From Lutibacter sp. (GTDB lineage Bacteria > Bacteroidota > Bacteroidia > Flavobacteriales > Flavobacteriaceae): a stretch of DNA of 48,751 bases. Positions 1-9,695 of this stretch are shown one piece after another; position 1 is the first letter of the stretch; every line of letters starts with the position of its first letter. Below the pieces are notes generated by a model. It was given only the letters and a program-made list of their open reading frames with translations. It was not told the origin of the DNA and did no database searches. The stretch spans positions 1 through 48,751 of the forward strand of contig JAUYUA010000015.1 in NCBI GenBank assembly GCA_030694935.1, written 5' to 3'. Both the position numbers and the translations under genes were made by a program.

Positions 1-341
1 TAGACATTGTAGAAACAAAAAAACAAGATCAGGAAAAATCATCATTGGAAATCTGGAAAGACGCATTAAGCAATGTAATGCCACAAGTTGAGGTTCGCAG
101 CCGCAGAGTTGGTGGAGCAACTTTTCAAATTCCATCGCAAATTAGACCAGACCGCAAGGTGTCTATCGCCATTAAATGGTTGATTTTATATGCAAGAAAA
201 CGTAATGAAAAATCAATGGCCCAACGTTTGGCCGGTGAGGTTTTAGCAGCAGCAAAAGAAGAAGGTGCCGCAGTTAAGAAAAGAGTGGATGTTCATAAAA
301 TGGCTGATGCTAACAAAGCATTCTCTCACCTTAGATTTTAA
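1..341 (+). CDS. rpsG: 30S ribosomal protein S7, 3' part (5' end outside window)
   Basis: S7 nucleates assembly of the 30S head on the 3' major domain of 16S rRNA and lies near the E site. The reading frame is open from base 3, so the gene enters from outside the window and about 112 C-terminal codons are seen. Matching features are [16 protein letters not shown], the Arg/Lys-rich stretch [16 protein letters not shown], and the ending [18 protein letters not shown]. The first in-window start-like codon, TTG at 45, is internal and not the true start. It stops 9 nt before fusA, the usual str-operon order (rpsL-rpsG-fusA). Confidence 0.97.
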   Translation, partial: DIVETKKQDQEKSSLEIWKDALSNVMPQVEVRSRRVGGATFQIPSQIRPDRKVSIAIKWLILYARKRNEKSMAQRLAGEVLAAAKEEGAAVKKRVDVHKMADANKAFSHLRF

Positions 342-350
342 TAAACAGAA

Positions 351-2468
351 ATGGCAAGAGATTTAAAATATACAAGAAATATAGGAATTGCAGCTCATAT
401 TGATGCTGGTAAAACTACCTGCACCGAGCGAATTCTGTATTATACAGGAGTTTCCCATAAAATAGGTGAAGTGCATGATGGTGCTGCAACTATGGACTGG
501 ATGGAGCAAGAGCAGGAAAGAGGTATTACAATCACTTCTGCCGCTACAACTTGTGAGTGGAAATTTCCTACAGAGAATGGTGAGCCTACTGCTGATGCAA
601 TGGGTTATCACTTTAATATTATTGACACTCCCGGTCACGTTGATTTTACTGTTGAAGTAAATCGTTCTTTGAGAGTATTGGACGGATTGGTTTTCTTGTT
701 TAGTGCAGTGGATGGCGTTGAGCCACAATCTGAAACTAACTGGAGATTGGCCGATAACTATAAAGTGCCAAGAATTGGTTTCGTTAATAAAATGGACCGT
801 CAAGGCGCTAACTTTTTAGGTGTTTGTCAGCAAGTTAGAGAAATGTTAGGTTCTAATGCAGTGCCTATCGTTATCAATATTGGTGATGAAGAAAACTTTA
901 AAGGAATTGTTGATTTGATAAAAAATCGTGCAATTATTTTTCACGATCATACCATGGGAGCAACATTTGATGTTGTTGAGATTCCAGAGGAACTAAAAGA
1001 AGAAGCTAAAATATTGCGTGGTAAATTGATTGAAGAAGTTGCTGCGTATGATGAAAACCTTTTAGAAAAATACATGGAAGATGAAGATTCAATTACTGAA
1101 GATGAAGTGCATGCTGCCCTTCGTGCTGCCGTAATGGATATGTCAATCATTCCAATGGTTTGTGGTTCTGCGTTTAAAAATAAAGGAGTGCAATTTTTAT
1201 TAGATGCTGTTTGTCGTTATTTACCTGCACCAACCGATAAGGAAGGTGTAATTGGTATTAACCCAAATAATGAAAAGGAAGAATTGCGTAAACCTAGTGT
1301 AAAAGAACCATTTGCTGCCCTTGCATTTAAAATTGCAACTGACCCTTTTGTTGGTCGTTTGGCATTTTTTAGAGTGTATTCTGGACGTTTGGATGCAGGT
1401 TCTTATATATTTAACAGTCGTTCCGGTAAAAAGGAACGTATTTCACGTATTTACCAAATGCACGCTAACAAACAAAACGCTATTGATTATATAGAAGCTG
1501 GAGATATAGGTGCTGGTGTTGGATTTAAAGACATCAAAACCGGGGATACCATGTGTGATGAAAAGTTTCCAATTGTTTTGGAATCAATGAACTTTCCTGA
1601 TCCGGTTATCGGTATTGCCGTTGAACCTAAAACAAAAGCTGATGTTGATAAATTAGGGATGGCTTTAAGTAAATTGGCTGAAGAAGATCCAACATTTACT
1701 GTAAAAACTGATGAAGCTTCAGGTCAAACAATTATTTCAGGAATGGGTGAATTGCACTTAGAAATTATTGTTGACCGTTTAAAACGCGAGTTTAAAGTTG
1801 AGGTAAACGAAGGTCAACCACAGGTTGAATATAAAGAAGCTATCACAGCAAAAGCGGATCACCGTGAAGTTTATAAGAAACAATCTGGTGGTCGCGGTAA
1901 ATTTGCGGATATTAAATTTGTGATGGAACCTGCTGAGGCCGGTGAAACAGGATTGATATTTGTTAACGCCATTAAAGGTGGTAACGTACCAAAAGAGTTT
2001 GTTCCTTCAATTGAAAAAGGATTTAAAATGGCTATGAAAAACGGTCCTTTAGCAGGATACGAAATGGATAGCATGAAGATTACTTTGTATGACGGTTCTT
2101 TCCACGCAGTGGATTCAGATGCATTGTCATTCGAATTGGCAGCTAAAATGGGATATAAAGTTGCCGCAAGAGCTGCAAAAGCTGTAATTCTTGAGCCAAT
2201 TATGAAAATTGACGTAGTTACTCCGGAAGCAAACATGGGAGATATTGTAGGTGATTTAAACAGAAGAAGAGGCCAAGTAACCGCGATGGACGATAGAGCT
2301 GGCGCAAAAGTTGTAAAAGCAACTGTACCATTATCAGAAATGTTTGGTTATGTAACCACATTAAGAACATTGTCATCAGGTAGAGCAACGTCATCAATGG
2401 AGTTTTCACATTATGCTGAAACACCAAATAACATTGCAGAAGAAGTAATCGCAAAAGCCAAAGGTTAA
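351..2468 (+). CDS. fusA: Elongation factor G
   Basis: Translocation GTPase that moves tRNAs and mRNA through the ribosome and, with RRF, splits post-termination ribosomes. The 705-residue length is normal for bacterial EF-G. The GTPase domain is at the N-terminus: P-loop AHIDAGKTT at about residues 15-23, switch region [19 protein letters not shown] and NKMD. Domains II-V follow, with the domain IV segment [12 protein letters not shown] and the C-terminal block [17 protein letters not shown]. It lies 9 nt after rpsG and 18 nt before rpsJ, with no tuf gene between, as is common in Bacteroidota. The start ATG has only an A-rich leader and no Shine-Dalgarno sequence. Confidence 0.99.
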   Translation: MARDLKYTRNIGIAAHIDAGKTTCTERILYYTGVSHKIGEVHDGAATMDWMEQEQERGITITSAATTCEWKFPTENGEPTADAMGYHFNIIDTPGHVDFTVEVNRSLRVLDGLVFLFSAVDGVEPQSETNWRLADNYKVPRIGFVNKMDRQGANFLGVCQQVREMLGSNAVPIVINIGDEENFKGIVDLIKNRAIIFHDHTMGATFDVVEIPEELKEEAKILRGKLIEEVAAYDENLLEKYMEDEDSITEDEVHAALRAAVMDMSIIPMVCGSAFKNKGVQFLLDAVCRYLPAPTDKEGVIGINPNNEKEELRKPSVKEPFAALAFKIATDPFVGRLAFFRVYSGRLDAGSYIFNSRSGKKERISRIYQMHANKQNAIDYIEAGDIGAGVGFKDIKTGDTMCDEKFPIVLESMNFPDPVIGIAVEPKTKADVDKLGMALSKLAEEDPTFTVKTDEASGQTIISGMGELHLEIIVDRLKREFKVEVNEGQPQVEYKEAITAKADHREVYKKQSGGRGKFADIKFVMEPAEAGETGLIFVNAIKGGNVPKEFVPSIEKGFKMAMKNGPLAGYEMDSMKITLYDGSFHAVDSDALSFELAAKMGYKVAARAAKAVILEPIMKIDVVTPEANMGDIVGDLNRRRGQVTAMDDRAGAKVVKATVPLSEMFGYVTTLRTLSSGRATSSMEFSHYAETPNNIAEEVIAKAKG

Positions 2469-2486
2469 TCTCTAAATTATTAAACG

Positions 2487-2792
2487 ATGAGTCAAAAAAT
2501 TAGAATAAAATTAAAATCATACGATTACAATTTGGTAGATAAATCTGCTGAGAAAATCGTTAAAACGGTAAAAAGTACTGGTGCTGTTGTAAACGGACCA
2601 ATTCCATTACCTACACATAAAAAGATTTTTACAGTGTTGCGTTCTCCGCACGTAAATAAAAAATCTAGAGAGCAATTCCAATTGAGTTCTTACAAACGTT
2701 TGTTAGACATTTATAGTTCATCATCAAAAACTATTGATGCTTTAATGAAGTTAGAACTGCCAAGCGGCGTTGAAGTAGAGATTAAAGTTTAA
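2487..2792 (+). CDS. rpsJ: 30S ribosomal protein S10
   Basis: S10 is a 30S head protein and, as NusE, a partner of NusB in antitermination. At 101 residues it has the usual length. The motifs [21 protein letters not shown] and the ending [11 protein letters not shown] identify it. The gene follows fusA by 18 nt. It is separated from rplC by 144 nt, the largest gap in the ribosomal run, which carries a dispersed repeat and a terminator-like hairpin, so downstream genes may be controlled separately from rpsJ. Confidence 0.99.
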   Translation: MSQKIRIKLKSYDYNLVDKSAEKIVKTVKSTGAVVNGPIPLPTHKKIFTVLRSPHVNKKSREQFQLSSYKRLLDIYSSSSKTIDALMKLELPSGVEVEIKV

Positions 2793-2800
2793 TTTCAAAG

Positions 2801-2847
2801 GTTGCTGAGCGTAGTCGAAGCAAGACATGTCCGGAGCGATTGACGAA
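2801..2847. repeat. Dispersed GAGCGnAGTCGAAG element in the rpsJ-rplC gap
   Basis: GAGCGTAGTCGAAG lies at 2807-2820 and is flanked by TTGCT (2802-2806) and AGCAA (2819-2823), so the element can fold back on itself. A degenerate second unit, GGAGCGATTGACGAAGG, follows at about 2832-2848. A related copy, GAGCGGAGTCGAAG, is at 33529-33542 in this window. Elements of this kind recur in flavobacterial intergenic DNA (from memory, not searched). It is unusual to find one inside the ribosomal protein cluster. Confidence 0.7.
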
Positions 2848-2867
2848 GGAAAAACGAAAAAATACAT

Positions 2868-2899
2868 CAGGGTTGAAGTATTTTTGACCCTGTTTTTTT
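2868..2899 (+). terminator. Hairpin plus T7 tract between rpsJ and rplC (terminator or attenuator)
   Basis: CAGGGT at 2868-2873 pairs with ACCCTG at 2887-2892 over a 13-nt loop and is followed at once by seven T residues. This is the form of an intrinsic terminator. It sits 37 nt before rplC, inside a co-oriented ribosomal cluster, so partial termination or attenuation is more likely than a complete stop. The 37 nt after it are very AT-rich and I see no clear TAnnTTTG promoter there. Confidence 0.65.
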
Positions 2900-2936
2900 G
2901 AATAAAAGTAGAATATTAATTAATAATTAAATTAGA

Positions 2937-3554
2937 ATGTCTGGGTTAATAGGTAGAAAAATCGGAATGACCAGCTTATTCGACGAAAACGGGAAGAACA
3001 TTCCTTGTACAGTAATCGAAGCAGGTCCATGCGTAGTCACCCAAGTCAGAACCATAGAGGTAGACGGGTACAAAGCCCTTCAACTTGGTTTCGATGACAA
3101 AACGGCAAAAAGCTCTAATAAAGCTTTAGATGGTCACTTTAAAAAAGCTGGCACAATTGCTAAAAAGAAAGTCATTGAATTTCAGGAGTTTGAAGATGGG
3201 CACAAATTAGGAGATCAACTAACAGTTGACCTTTTTATGGAAGGAGAATTTGTTGATGTTTCAGCAATTTCAAAAGGTAAAGGTTTTCAAGGTGTTGTTA
3301 AACGTCACGGTTTTGCCGGGGTTGGACAAGCAACACACGGTCAACATAACCGTTTAAGAGCGCCAGGTTCAATTGGTGCTGCATCCTATCCGGCTAGAGT
3401 ATTCAAAGGAATGCGCATGGCAGGAAGAATGGGAGGAAATAAAGTTACAGTTCAAAATTTAAGAGTTTTAAAAGTAGTTCCTGAAAAGAATCTGCTTGTG
3501 GTTAAAGGATGTGTTCCTGGTCATAAAAACGCTTATGTAATTATTCAGAAATAA
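2937..3554 (+). CDS. rplC: 50S ribosomal protein L3
   Basis: L3 is an early-assembling 23S rRNA binder whose long loop reaches towards the peptidyl transferase centre. It is 205 residues, starting [19 protein letters not shown]. The family signature lies in [23 protein letters not shown] and continues [13 protein letters not shown]. Its TAA overlaps the ATG of rplD by one base (TAATG), which suggests coupled translation. Upstream is the long gap with the hairpin at 2868-2899. Confidence 0.99.
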   Translation: MSGLIGRKIGMTSLFDENGKNIPCTVIEAGPCVVTQVRTIEVDGYKALQLGFDDKTAKSSNKALDGHFKKAGTIAKKKVIEFQEFEDGHKLGDQLTVDLFMEGEFVDVSAISKGKGFQGVVKRHGFAGVGQATHGQHNRLRAPGSIGAASYPARVFKGMRMAGRMGGNKVTVQNLRVLKVVPEKNLLVVKGCVPGHKNAYVIIQK

Positions 3555-4183
3555 TGGAAGTATCAGTTTTAGACATACAAGGAAAAGATACAGGAAGAAA
3601 AGTAGAACTTTCTGATGCTGTATATGGAATTGAGCCAAACAATCACGCGGTATATTTAGATGTAAAGCAATTTTTGGCCAATAAAAGACAAGGAACCCAC
3701 AAAGCTAAAGAAAGAGCCGAAATATCTGGAAGTACTCGTAAAATTAAAAAACAAAAAGGTACTGGTACCGCTCGTGCAGGTAGTATAAAATCTCCTGTAT
3801 TTAGAGGTGGTGGACGTGTTTTTGGACCGAGACCAAAAGATTATTCATTCAAATTGAATAAAAACTTAAAAAAATTAGCTCGTAAATCAGCATTAAGTAT
3901 TCAAGCAAAAGAAAACAATATTATCGTTGTAGAAGACTTTAATTTTGAAACGCCAAGAACCAAAAGTTTTACTGCAGTTTTAGGCGCTCTAGGCATTGAA
4001 AACAAAAAATGCTTATTTGTGTTGGCTGAGTCAAATAATAATGTATATTTGTCATCGCGTAATTTAAAAAGATCAAAAACCGTAATCAACTCTGGTTTAA
4101 GCACTTACGAATTATTAAATGCAAATAAAATAGTCCTTTCAGAAAGTTCTTTAGAAGGGATAGAAATTAATTTAAGTAAATAG
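3554..4183 (+). CDS. rplD: 50S ribosomal protein L4
   Basis: L4 binds 23S rRNA early in assembly, and its loop forms part of the exit-tunnel constriction. It is 209 residues. The tunnel-loop region is seen as [20 protein letters not shown] followed by [17 protein letters not shown]. In E. coli L4 also represses its own operon at a leader hairpin. Here a terminator-like hairpin precedes the rplC-rplD pair, so a similar role is possible but unproven. The start overlaps the rplC stop by one base, and rplW follows after 9 nt. Confidence 0.99.
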   Translation: MEVSVLDIQGKDTGRKVELSDAVYGIEPNNHAVYLDVKQFLANKRQGTHKAKERAEISGSTRKIKKQKGTGTARAGSIKSPVFRGGGRVFGPRPKDYSFKLNKNLKKLARKSALSIQAKENNIIVVEDFNFETPRTKSFTAVLGALGIENKKCLFVLAESNNNVYLSSRNLKRSKTVINSGLSTYELLNANKIVLSESSLEGIEINLSK

Positions 4184-4192
4184 GTAGCAGAT

Positions 4193-4483
4193 ATGAATAT
4201 TTTAATTAAACCTATTATAACGGAAAAGGCGACAAGTCAAAGCGAATTATTAAACAGATACGCATTTGTTGTAAATAAAAAAGCTAACAAACTTGAAATT
4301 AAAAACGCTGTTGAAAAAGCATACAGCGTTGCAATTGCAAGTGTAAAAACTATGAACTACCCTGTTAAACGCAATACTAAATTCACAAAAAGTGGTATGG
4401 TACAAGCAAAATCAGGAGCTTATAAAAAAGCGATAGTTCAGTTAGCCGATGGAGAAACTATTGATTTTTACAGCAATATCTAA
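4193..4483 (+). CDS. rplW: 50S ribosomal protein L23
   Basis: L23 sits at the mouth of the exit tunnel and docks trigger factor and SRP. It is 96 residues, beginning MNILIKPIITEKATSQSELL. Segments typical of the family are FVVNKKANKLEIKNAVEKAY and the basic loop around VKRNTKFTKSG. It lies between rplD (9 nt) and rplB (12 nt) in standard S10 order. Confidence 0.98.
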   Translation: MNILIKPIITEKATSQSELLNRYAFVVNKKANKLEIKNAVEKAYSVAIASVKTMNYPVKRNTKFTKSGMVQAKSGAYKKAIVQLADGETIDFYSNI

Positions 4484-4495
4484 GAAACATAAAAA

Positions 4496-5320
4496 ATGTC
4501 AGTTAGAAAATTAAAACCAATAACACCAGGTCAGCGTTTTAGAGTAGTAAACGGGTTCGACACCATTACTGCTGATAAGCCGGAAAAAAGCTTAACAGCA
4601 CCGAATAAAAGATCTGGAGGTCGAAACAACAATGGAAAAATGACTATGCGCTATATTGGCGGCGGTCATAAAAAGCAATACCGTATTATCGATTTTAAAA
4701 GAGATAAAAATGGTGTTCCTGCAATTGTAAAAACTATTGAGTATGATCCAAACAGAACAGCTTTTATAGCTTTGTTGTTTTATGCAGATGGAGAAAAGAG
4801 ATACATCATTGCTCAAAATGGTTTAAAAGTTGATCAAAAAGTAATATCTGGCGAAGGAGCTACTCCTGATGTTGGAAATACCTTATTATTGAGCAAAATT
4901 CCATTAGGAACAACAATTTCTTGTATAGAATTACATCCTGGCCAAGGAGCTGTTTTAGCTCGTAGTGCAGGTGCTTTTGCTCAATTAATGGCAAGAGACG
5001 GTAAATATGCAACTGTGAAAATGCCTTCAGGTGAAACAAGATTGATTTTGTTAACTTGTATGGCTACCATAGGGGCAGTGTCAAATAGTGACCATCAATT
5101 ATTGGTTTCCGGTAAAGCCGGTAGATCTCGTTGGTTAGGAAGAAGACCAAGAACAAGACCAGTGGTGATGAACCCTGTCGATCACCCAATGGGTGGTGGT
5201 GAAGGTAAATCTTCAGGAGGGCACCCTAGATCTAGAAATGGAATACCTGCTAAAGGTTACAAAACCAGATCTAAGACCAAAGCGAGTAATAAATATATTA
5301 TAGAACGTAGAAAAAAATAA
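4496..5320 (+). CDS. rplB: 50S ribosomal protein L2
   Basis: L2 is a primary 23S rRNA binder needed for subunit association and peptidyl transfer. It is 274 residues, starting [15 protein letters not shown]. The C-terminal block [20 protein letters not shown] carries the conserved His and Gly-rich segment near the peptidyl transferase centre. Earlier marks are [18 protein letters not shown] and [15 protein letters not shown]. Neighbours are rplW (12 nt) and rpsS (7 nt). Confidence 0.99.
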   Translation: MSVRKLKPITPGQRFRVVNGFDTITADKPEKSLTAPNKRSGGRNNNGKMTMRYIGGGHKKQYRIIDFKRDKNGVPAIVKTIEYDPNRTAFIALLFYADGEKRYIIAQNGLKVDQKVISGEGATPDVGNTLLLSKIPLGTTISCIELHPGQGAVLARSAGAFAQLMARDGKYATVKMPSGETRLILLTCMATIGAVSNSDHQLLVSGKAGRSRWLGRRPRTRPVVMNPVDHPMGGGEGKSSGGHPRSRNGIPAKGYKTRSKTKASNKYIIERRKK

Positions 5321-5327
5321 TTGATAT

Positions 5328-5606
5328 ATGGCACGTTCATTAAAAAAAGGACCTTACGTTTTTCGTAAACTAGAAAAGAAAGTTCAAGGAAACTTGGAAT
5401 CAGGAAGTAAATCAGTAATCAAAACATGGTCAAGAGCCTCAACGATTACACCGGAATTTGTAGGGCAAACTATTGCTGTGCACAACGGTCGTCAGTTTGT
5501 GCCGGTTTATGTAACTGAAAATATGGTAGGTCATAAATTAGGAGAATTTTCACCAACACGTTCTTACAGAGGACACGGTGGTGCAAAAAATAAAGGTAAA
5601 AAATAA
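5328..5606 (+). CDS. rpsS: 30S ribosomal protein S19
   Basis: S19 is a 30S head protein that forms a complex with S13 and touches the A-site region. It is 92 residues, [19 protein letters not shown]. The signature is [20 protein letters not shown] followed by [12 protein letters not shown]. It is tightly packed between rplB (7 nt) and rplV (9 nt), consistent with one transcript. Confidence 0.99.
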   Translation: MARSLKKGPYVFRKLEKKVQGNLESGSKSVIKTWSRASTITPEFVGQTIAVHNGRQFVPVYVTENMVGHKLGEFSPTRSYRGHGGAKNKGKK

Positions 5607-5615
5607 GTAGGTATC

Positions 5616-6026
5616 ATGGGAGTTCGAAAAAAAATAAGAGCACAGCAGATAAAAGAAGATAAGAAGCAAATAGCATTTGCTAAGCTTACTGGTTGTCCTA
5701 CATCACCTAGAAAAATGCGTTTAGTTGCGGATTTGGTTAGAGGTGTTGAAGTTGAAAAAGCACTTCAAATCTTGAAATTCAATTCAAAAGAAGCTTCAAT
5801 AAATCTTGAAAAGTTATTATCAAGTGCTATTTCAAACTGGCAAGCCAAAAATGAAACAGCAAGTATTGAAGAAGCAGGTCTTTTCGTAAAGGAAATATTT
5901 GTAGACGGCGCAGGAATGTTAAAAAGATTAAGACCGGCACCTCAAGGCCGTGCACATCGTATTAGAAAACGTTCTAATCACGTAACATTAGTCTTAGGAA
6001 GTAAAATTGTAAGCAATCAATCATAA
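5616..6026 (+). CDS. rplV: 50S ribosomal protein L22
   Basis: L22 spans the 50S subunit, and its beta-hairpin lines the exit tunnel. It is 136 residues with an N-terminal basic extension ([18 protein letters not shown]) before the core [20 protein letters not shown]. The tunnel-hairpin and C-terminal region read [20 protein letters not shown]. The gap to rpsC is 6 nt. Confidence 0.98.
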   Translation: MGVRKKIRAQQIKEDKKQIAFAKLTGCPTSPRKMRLVADLVRGVEVEKALQILKFNSKEASINLEKLLSSAISNWQAKNETASIEEAGLFVKEIFVDGAGMLKRLRPAPQGRAHRIRKRSNHVTLVLGSKIVSNQS

Positions 6027-6032
6027 GTAGAA

Positions 6033-6758
6033 ATGGGACAAAAAACAAATCCAATAGGAAATCGTTTAGGAATTATCAGAGGATGGGATTCTAACTGGTA
6101 TGGTGGTAGAGACTACGGAGATAAAATTGCTGAAGATGATAAGATAAGAAAGTATGTAAATGCTCGATTGTCTAAAGCAAGTGTTTCAACAGTAATTATT
6201 GAGCGTACACTTAAACTTGTAACCGTTACTATCACTACTGCAAGACCAGGTATTATTATCGGGAAAGGCGGCCAAGAGGTAGACAAGTTAAAAGAAGAAC
6301 TTAAAAAGATTACCGGGAAAGATTTTCAAATCAATATTTTTGAAATTAAACGTCCAGAATTAGACGCTCGTTTGGTAGGATCTAGTATCGCACGCCAAAT
6401 TGAGAACAGAATTTCATACCGTAGAGCAATAAAAATGGCAATTGCTGCTACTATGCGTATGAATGCTGAAGGAATCAAAGTTCAGATTTCAGGTCGTTTA
6501 AATGGTGCTGAAATGGCACGTTCAGAAAACTACAAAGAAGGAAGAATTCCTCTTTCAACCTTTAGAGCTGATATTGATTATGCACTTGTTGAAGCACATA
6601 CTACTTACGGCCGATTGGGTGTAAAAGTATGGATTATGAAAGGCGAAGTTTATGGTAAAAGAGAATTATCTCCACTAGTTGGACTGTCTAAAAAACCGAC
6701 AGGAAAACCAGAAAGAGGAGATGCTCCAAAAAAATCACAACCTCGTAGAAGAAAATAA
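6033..6758 (+). CDS. rpsC: 30S ribosomal protein S3
   Basis: S3 lies at the mRNA entry channel and contributes to the ribosomal helicase activity. It is 241 residues. The KH domain carries the GKGG loop in [20 protein letters not shown]. The C-terminal domain signature is [21 protein letters not shown] basic tail ([10 protein letters not shown]) ends the protein. The start [20 protein letters not shown] is standard. rplP follows after 23 nt. Confidence 0.99.
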   Translation: MGQKTNPIGNRLGIIRGWDSNWYGGRDYGDKIAEDDKIRKYVNARLSKASVSTVIIERTLKLVTVTITTARPGIIIGKGGQEVDKLKEELKKITGKDFQINIFEIKRPELDARLVGSSIARQIENRISYRRAIKMAIAATMRMNAEGIKVQISGRLNGAEMARSENYKEGRIPLSTFRADIDYALVEAHTTYGRLGVKVWIMKGEVYGKRELSPLVGLSKKPTGKPERGDAPKKSQPRRRK

Positions 6759-6781
6759 ATTTTTAAAATTTAGAAGGTAAA

Positions 6782-7210
6782 ATGTTACAGCCAAAGAGAG
6801 TAAAATATCGTAAAGTACAGAAGGGCAAGGGAAATATGAGCGGGAATTCACAAAGAGGACATGAACTTTCAAATGGAATGTTCGGAATCAAATCTTTGGA
6901 GCAAACCTTTCTTACATCACGTCAAATTGAAGCAGCTCGTATTGCAGCAACACGTCATATGAAAAGAGAAGGTCAATTATGGATTAAAGTATTTCCAGAT
7001 AAGCCAATTACCAAAAAACCATTAGAAGTACGTATGGGTAAAGGTAAAGGAGCACCGGAATATTTTGTTTGCGTAATTAAACCAGGCAGAATTATGTTTG
7101 AAGTAGGAGGTGTACCAATGAATATAGCTAAAGAAGCTTTACGTTTAGCGGCACAAAAACTTCCTGTGAAAACAAAGTTTATGGTAGCTAGAGATTATGA
7201 TAACGCATAA
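6782..7210 (+). CDS. rplP: 50S ribosomal protein L16
   Basis: L16 helps place aminoacyl-tRNA in the A site and joins late in 50S assembly. It is 142 residues, starting [17 protein letters not shown]. Conserved segments are [20 protein letters not shown] and [12 protein letters not shown]. The gene lies between rpsC (23 nt) and rpmC (16 nt). Confidence 0.99.
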   Translation: MLQPKRVKYRKVQKGKGNMSGNSQRGHELSNGMFGIKSLEQTFLTSRQIEAARIAATRHMKREGQLWIKVFPDKPITKKPLEVRMGKGKGAPEYFVCVIKPGRIMFEVGGVPMNIAKEALRLAAQKLPVKTKFMVARDYDNA

Positions 7211-7226
7211 TAACCGATTAGAAAAA

Positions 7227-7424
7227 ATGAAACAATCAGAAATTATAAAATTATCAACCGACGAGTTACAAGAGAGACTTGAAAGTTCAAAGAAGAGTTA
7301 TATTGATCTAAAAATGGCTCATGCAATCACACCATTGGAAATTCCAATGCAATTGAGAGCCCTTAGAAGAGATGTGGCACGTTTAGCTACAGAATTAACT
7401 AAAAGAGAATTACAATCATTGTAG
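7227..7424 (+). CDS. rpmC: 50S ribosomal protein L29
   Basis: L29 is a small helical protein at the polypeptide exit, next to L23. The start is taken as ATG 7227 (MKQSEIIKLSTDELQERL), giving 65 residues. The longer frame from 7197 would overlap the end of rplP and adds residues foreign to the family. The ending RALRRDVARLATELTKREL matches the family. rpsQ follows after 12 nt. Confidence 0.97.
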   Translation: MKQSEIIKLSTDELQERLESSKKSYIDLKMAHAITPLEIPMQLRALRRDVARLATELTKRELQSL

Positions 7425-7436
7425 TCAGAAGTAAAG

Positions 7437-7694
7437 ATGGAAAAAAGAAATCTTAGAAAAGAGAGAATAGGTGTAGTTTCAAGTAACAAAATGGAGAAAT
7501 CTATTGTTGTGGCTGAAGTTAAAAAAGTGAAACACCCTATGTACGGAAAATTCGTGTTAAGCACTAAAAAATATGTGGCACACGATGAGAAAAATGATTG
7601 CAATATTGGAGATACTGTTAAAATAATGGAAACTCGTCCAATGAGTAAATCAAAACGTTGGAGGTTAGTAGAAATCCTAGAAAGAGCTAAATAA
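7437..7694 (+). CDS. rpsQ: 30S ribosomal protein S17
   Basis: S17 is an early 16S rRNA binder with an OB fold. It is 85 residues. Marks are [38 protein letters not shown] and the [17 protein letters not shown] block. It is separated from rplN by only 2 nt, so translation is likely coupled. Confidence 0.99.
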   Translation: MEKRNLRKERIGVVSSNKMEKSIVVAEVKKVKHPMYGKFVLSTKKYVAHDEKNDCNIGDTVKIMETRPMSKSKRWRLVEILERAK

Positions 7695-7696
7695 TT

Positions 7697-8065
7697 ATGT
7701 TACAGACAGAATCAAGATTAAGAGTAGCAGATAATACTGGAGCAAAAGAAGTTTTAGTTATCCGCGTTTTAGGAGGAACCAGAAAACGATATGCATCTAT
7801 TGGTGATAAAATTGTTGTGGCTATTAAAGATGCCACTCCAAATGGATCAGTAAAAAAAGGTCAAGTTGCAAAAGCTGTGGTTGTTAGAACGAAGAAAGAA
7901 ATCAGAAGAAAAGACGGATCTTATATTAGATTCGACGACAATGCTTGTGTATTGTTAGACGCTTCTGAGCAAATGAAAGGGACTCGTGTTTTTGGTCCTG
8001 TTGCAAGAGAACTTCGTGAAAAACAATTTATGAAAATTGTATCATTAGCACCTGAAGTGCTTTAA
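7697..8065 (+). CDS. rplN: 50S ribosomal protein L14
   Basis: L14 lies at the subunit interface and forms an intersubunit bridge with 16S rRNA. It is 122 residues, [20 protein letters not shown]. The signature is seen at [19 protein letters not shown], and the C-terminus [20 protein letters not shown] is typical. The start is 2 nt after rpsQ, and rplX follows after 15 nt. Confidence 0.99.
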   Translation: MLQTESRLRVADNTGAKEVLVIRVLGGTRKRYASIGDKIVVAIKDATPNGSVKKGQVAKAVVVRTKKEIRRKDGSYIRFDDNACVLLDASEQMKGTRVFGPVARELREKQFMKIVSLAPEVL

Positions 8066-8080
8066 TAAACTTATAAGATT

Positions 8081-8386
8081 ATGAAGTTAAAGATAAAATC
8101 AGGAGATACTGTTCAAGTTACGGCAGGTGATCATAGAGGTGAAGAAGGGAAAATTATTAAAATATTTCCAGTAAAATACAGAGCAATTGTTGAAGGTGTC
8201 AATATGATATCTAAACACGCAAAACCTAGCGCACAAAACCCACAAGGAGGTATTGTGAAAAAAGAAGCTTCAATTCATATTTCTAACTTAATGTTAGTTG
8301 AGAAAGGAAAAGTAACCAAAGTTGGTTATAGAACTGAGGGAGATAAAAAAGTTAGGTTTTCAAAAAAATCTGATAAAGCAATTTAG
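8081..8386 (+). CDS. rplX: 50S ribosomal protein L24
   Basis: L24 starts 50S assembly by binding the 5' part of 23S rRNA and later sits near the tunnel exit. It is 101 residues with an N-terminal KOW motif ([20 protein letters not shown]). The segment [20 protein letters not shown] is standard. Its stop TAG lies 2 nt before the chosen ATG of rplE. Confidence 0.98.
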   Translation: MKLKIKSGDTVQVTAGDHRGEEGKIIKIFPVKYRAIVEGVNMISKHAKPSAQNPQGGIVKKEASIHISNLMLVEKGKVTKVGYRTEGDKKVRFSKKSDKAI

Positions 8387-8388
8387 TG

Positions 8389-8943
8389 ATGGCAAATAAT
8401 ACACCAAGACTTAAAGAAGAGTACAACAGTAGAGTAATTGAAGCTCTTACTGCTGAATTCGGTTATAAAAATGTAATGCAAGTTCCTAAATTACAAAAAA
8501 TTGTAATTAACAAAGGAGTTGGCGCTGCAGTAGCCGATAAGAAATTAATTGATTATGCAGTTGAGGAACTGGCCAAAATTTCTGGTCAAAAAGCATTGGC
8601 TACTATTTCTAAAAAAGATATCGCATTTTTTAAATTACGTAAAGGAATGCCAATTGGCGCAAAAGTAACTTTACGCGGTAATAAAATGTTTGAATTTTTA
8701 GACAGATTGGTAACAACAGCTTTGCCTCGTGTAAGAGATTTTAACGGAATTAAAGCCACTGGTTTTGATGGTAGAGGAAATTACAATTTAGGGATTACGG
8801 AACAAATCATTTTCCCTGAAATTGATATTGATAAAGTTAATAAAATTAGCGGTATGGATATTACTTTTGTAACTTCGGCACCAACCGATAAAGAAGCAAA
8901 ATCATTGTTAACTGAACTAGGTTTACCTTTTAAAAAGAATTAG
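8389..8943 (+). CDS. rplE: 50S ribosomal protein L5
   Basis: L5 binds 5S rRNA in the central protuberance together with L18. The start is taken as ATG 8389 (184 residues). A GTG one codon upstream at 8386 shares its first base with the rplX stop and is a less likely start. Family marks are [32 protein letters not shown] and [18 protein letters not shown]. rpsN follows after 3 nt. Confidence 0.99.
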   Translation: MANNTPRLKEEYNSRVIEALTAEFGYKNVMQVPKLQKIVINKGVGAAVADKKLIDYAVEELAKISGQKALATISKKDIAFFKLRKGMPIGAKVTLRGNKMFEFLDRLVTTALPRVRDFNGIKATGFDGRGNYNLGITEQIIFPEIDIDKVNKISGMDITFVTSAPTDKEAKSLLTELGLPFKKN

Positions 8944-8946
8944 GAA

Positions 8947-9216
8947 ATGGCAAAAGAATCGATGAAAGCCCGTGAGGTTAAAAGAAGAAAGATAGTTGCT
9001 AAGTATGCTGAAAAACGCAAAGCTTTAAAAGAAGCAGGCGATTACGAAGCATTACAAAAATTGCCAAAAAATGCATCTCCAGTGCGTTTACACAATCGTT
9101 GTAAATTAACAGGAAGACCAAAAGGGTATATTAGACAATTTGGATTGTCACGGGTAACATTCCGTGAAATGGCAAACCAAGGTTTGATTCCAGGTGTCAG
9201 AAAAGCAAGTTGGTAA
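8947..9216 (+). CDS. rpsN: 30S ribosomal protein S14, zinc-free long form
   Basis: S14 is a 30S head protein near S3 and S10. At 89 residues it is the long form. The zinc-ribbon CxxC pairs of the short form are absent, with a single Cys in [15 protein letters not shown]. The ending [20 protein letters not shown] is standard. The following 63-nt gap before rpsH holds an inverted repeat, see 9226-9260. Confidence 0.98.
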   Translation: MAKESMKAREVKRRKIVAKYAEKRKALKEAGDYEALQKLPKNASPVRLHNRCKLTGRPKGYIRQFGLSRVTFREMANQGLIPGVRKASW

Positions 9217-9225
9217 AATTATAAA

Positions 9226-9260
9226 TTGGTTTTAGGTTCAATAATAGTGTTGAAAACCAA
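9226..9260 (+). promoter_or_regulatory. Inverted repeat upstream of rpsH (candidate S8-responsive leader)
   Basis: TTGGTTTT at 9226-9233 is perfectly complementary to AAAACCAA at 9253-9260 across a 19-nt loop. It lies in a 63-nt gap, while neighbouring gaps are 2-17 nt, and ends 19 nt before the rpsH ATG. In E. coli S8 represses the spc cluster by binding an mRNA hairpin resembling its 16S site. Whether this hairpin does so is inference. Its A/T-rich stem is weak. Confidence 0.35.
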
Positions 9261-9279
9261 AACCGCAAAATTAATAAAA

Positions 9280-9678
9280 ATGATTACAGATCCAATCGCA
9301 GATTATCTAACAAGAGTTAGAAATGCAATTATGGCAGGCCACAGAGTTGTTGAAATTCCAGCTTCAAAAATTAAAAAAGAAATCACCAAGATCTTATTTG
9401 ATCAAGGTTATATCTTAAGCTATAAGTTTGAGGACAATATTGTTCAGGGAACTATCAAAATAGCTTTGAAGTATGATAAAGCCACAAAAGCTTCCGTGAT
9501 AAAAAAGTTACAACGTGTAAGTACTCCCGGAGTGCGTAAATATGTTGGCGCAGATGAAATGCCCCGTGTATTAAACGGATTAGGTATTGCAATAGTATCT
9601 ACTTCAAAAGGTGTTATGACCGGTAAAAAGGCACGTCTAGAGCATGTTGGTGGGGAAGTTTTATGTTTCGTATATTAA
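9280..9678 (+). CDS. rpsH: 30S ribosomal protein S8
   Basis: S8 is a central-domain 16S rRNA binder and, in E. coli, the autoregulator of the spc operon. The start is taken as ATG 9280 (MITDPIADYLTRVRNAIMAG), giving 132 residues. The frame is open further up to a TTG at 9226, but the extra 18 residues do not belong to the family and that stretch contains the inverted repeat. The C-terminal signature is STSKGVMTGKKARLEHVGGE. Confidence 0.98.
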   Translation: MITDPIADYLTRVRNAIMAGHRVVEIPASKIKKEITKILFDQGYILSYKFEDNIVQGTIKIALKYDKATKASVIKKLQRVSTPGVRKYVGADEMPRVLNGLGIAIVSTSKGVMTGKKARLEHVGGEVLCFVY

Positions 9679-9695
9679 TAAAGAACTAAACAAAG

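Noticed and set aside
363-803. 146-codon minus-strand open frame opposite fusA
   Set aside because: It is the complement of the EF-G GTPase domain; composition follows the fusA codons.
2218-2454. Minus-strand open frame near the fusA end
   Set aside because: Leu-rich translation of the complement of EF-G domain V; no start context and no domain.
8947-9216. Loss of zinc ligands in S14 (and in L36 at 13374-13490) as damage
   Set aside because: Both are the known zinc-free variants common in this phylum and all other family motifs are intact.
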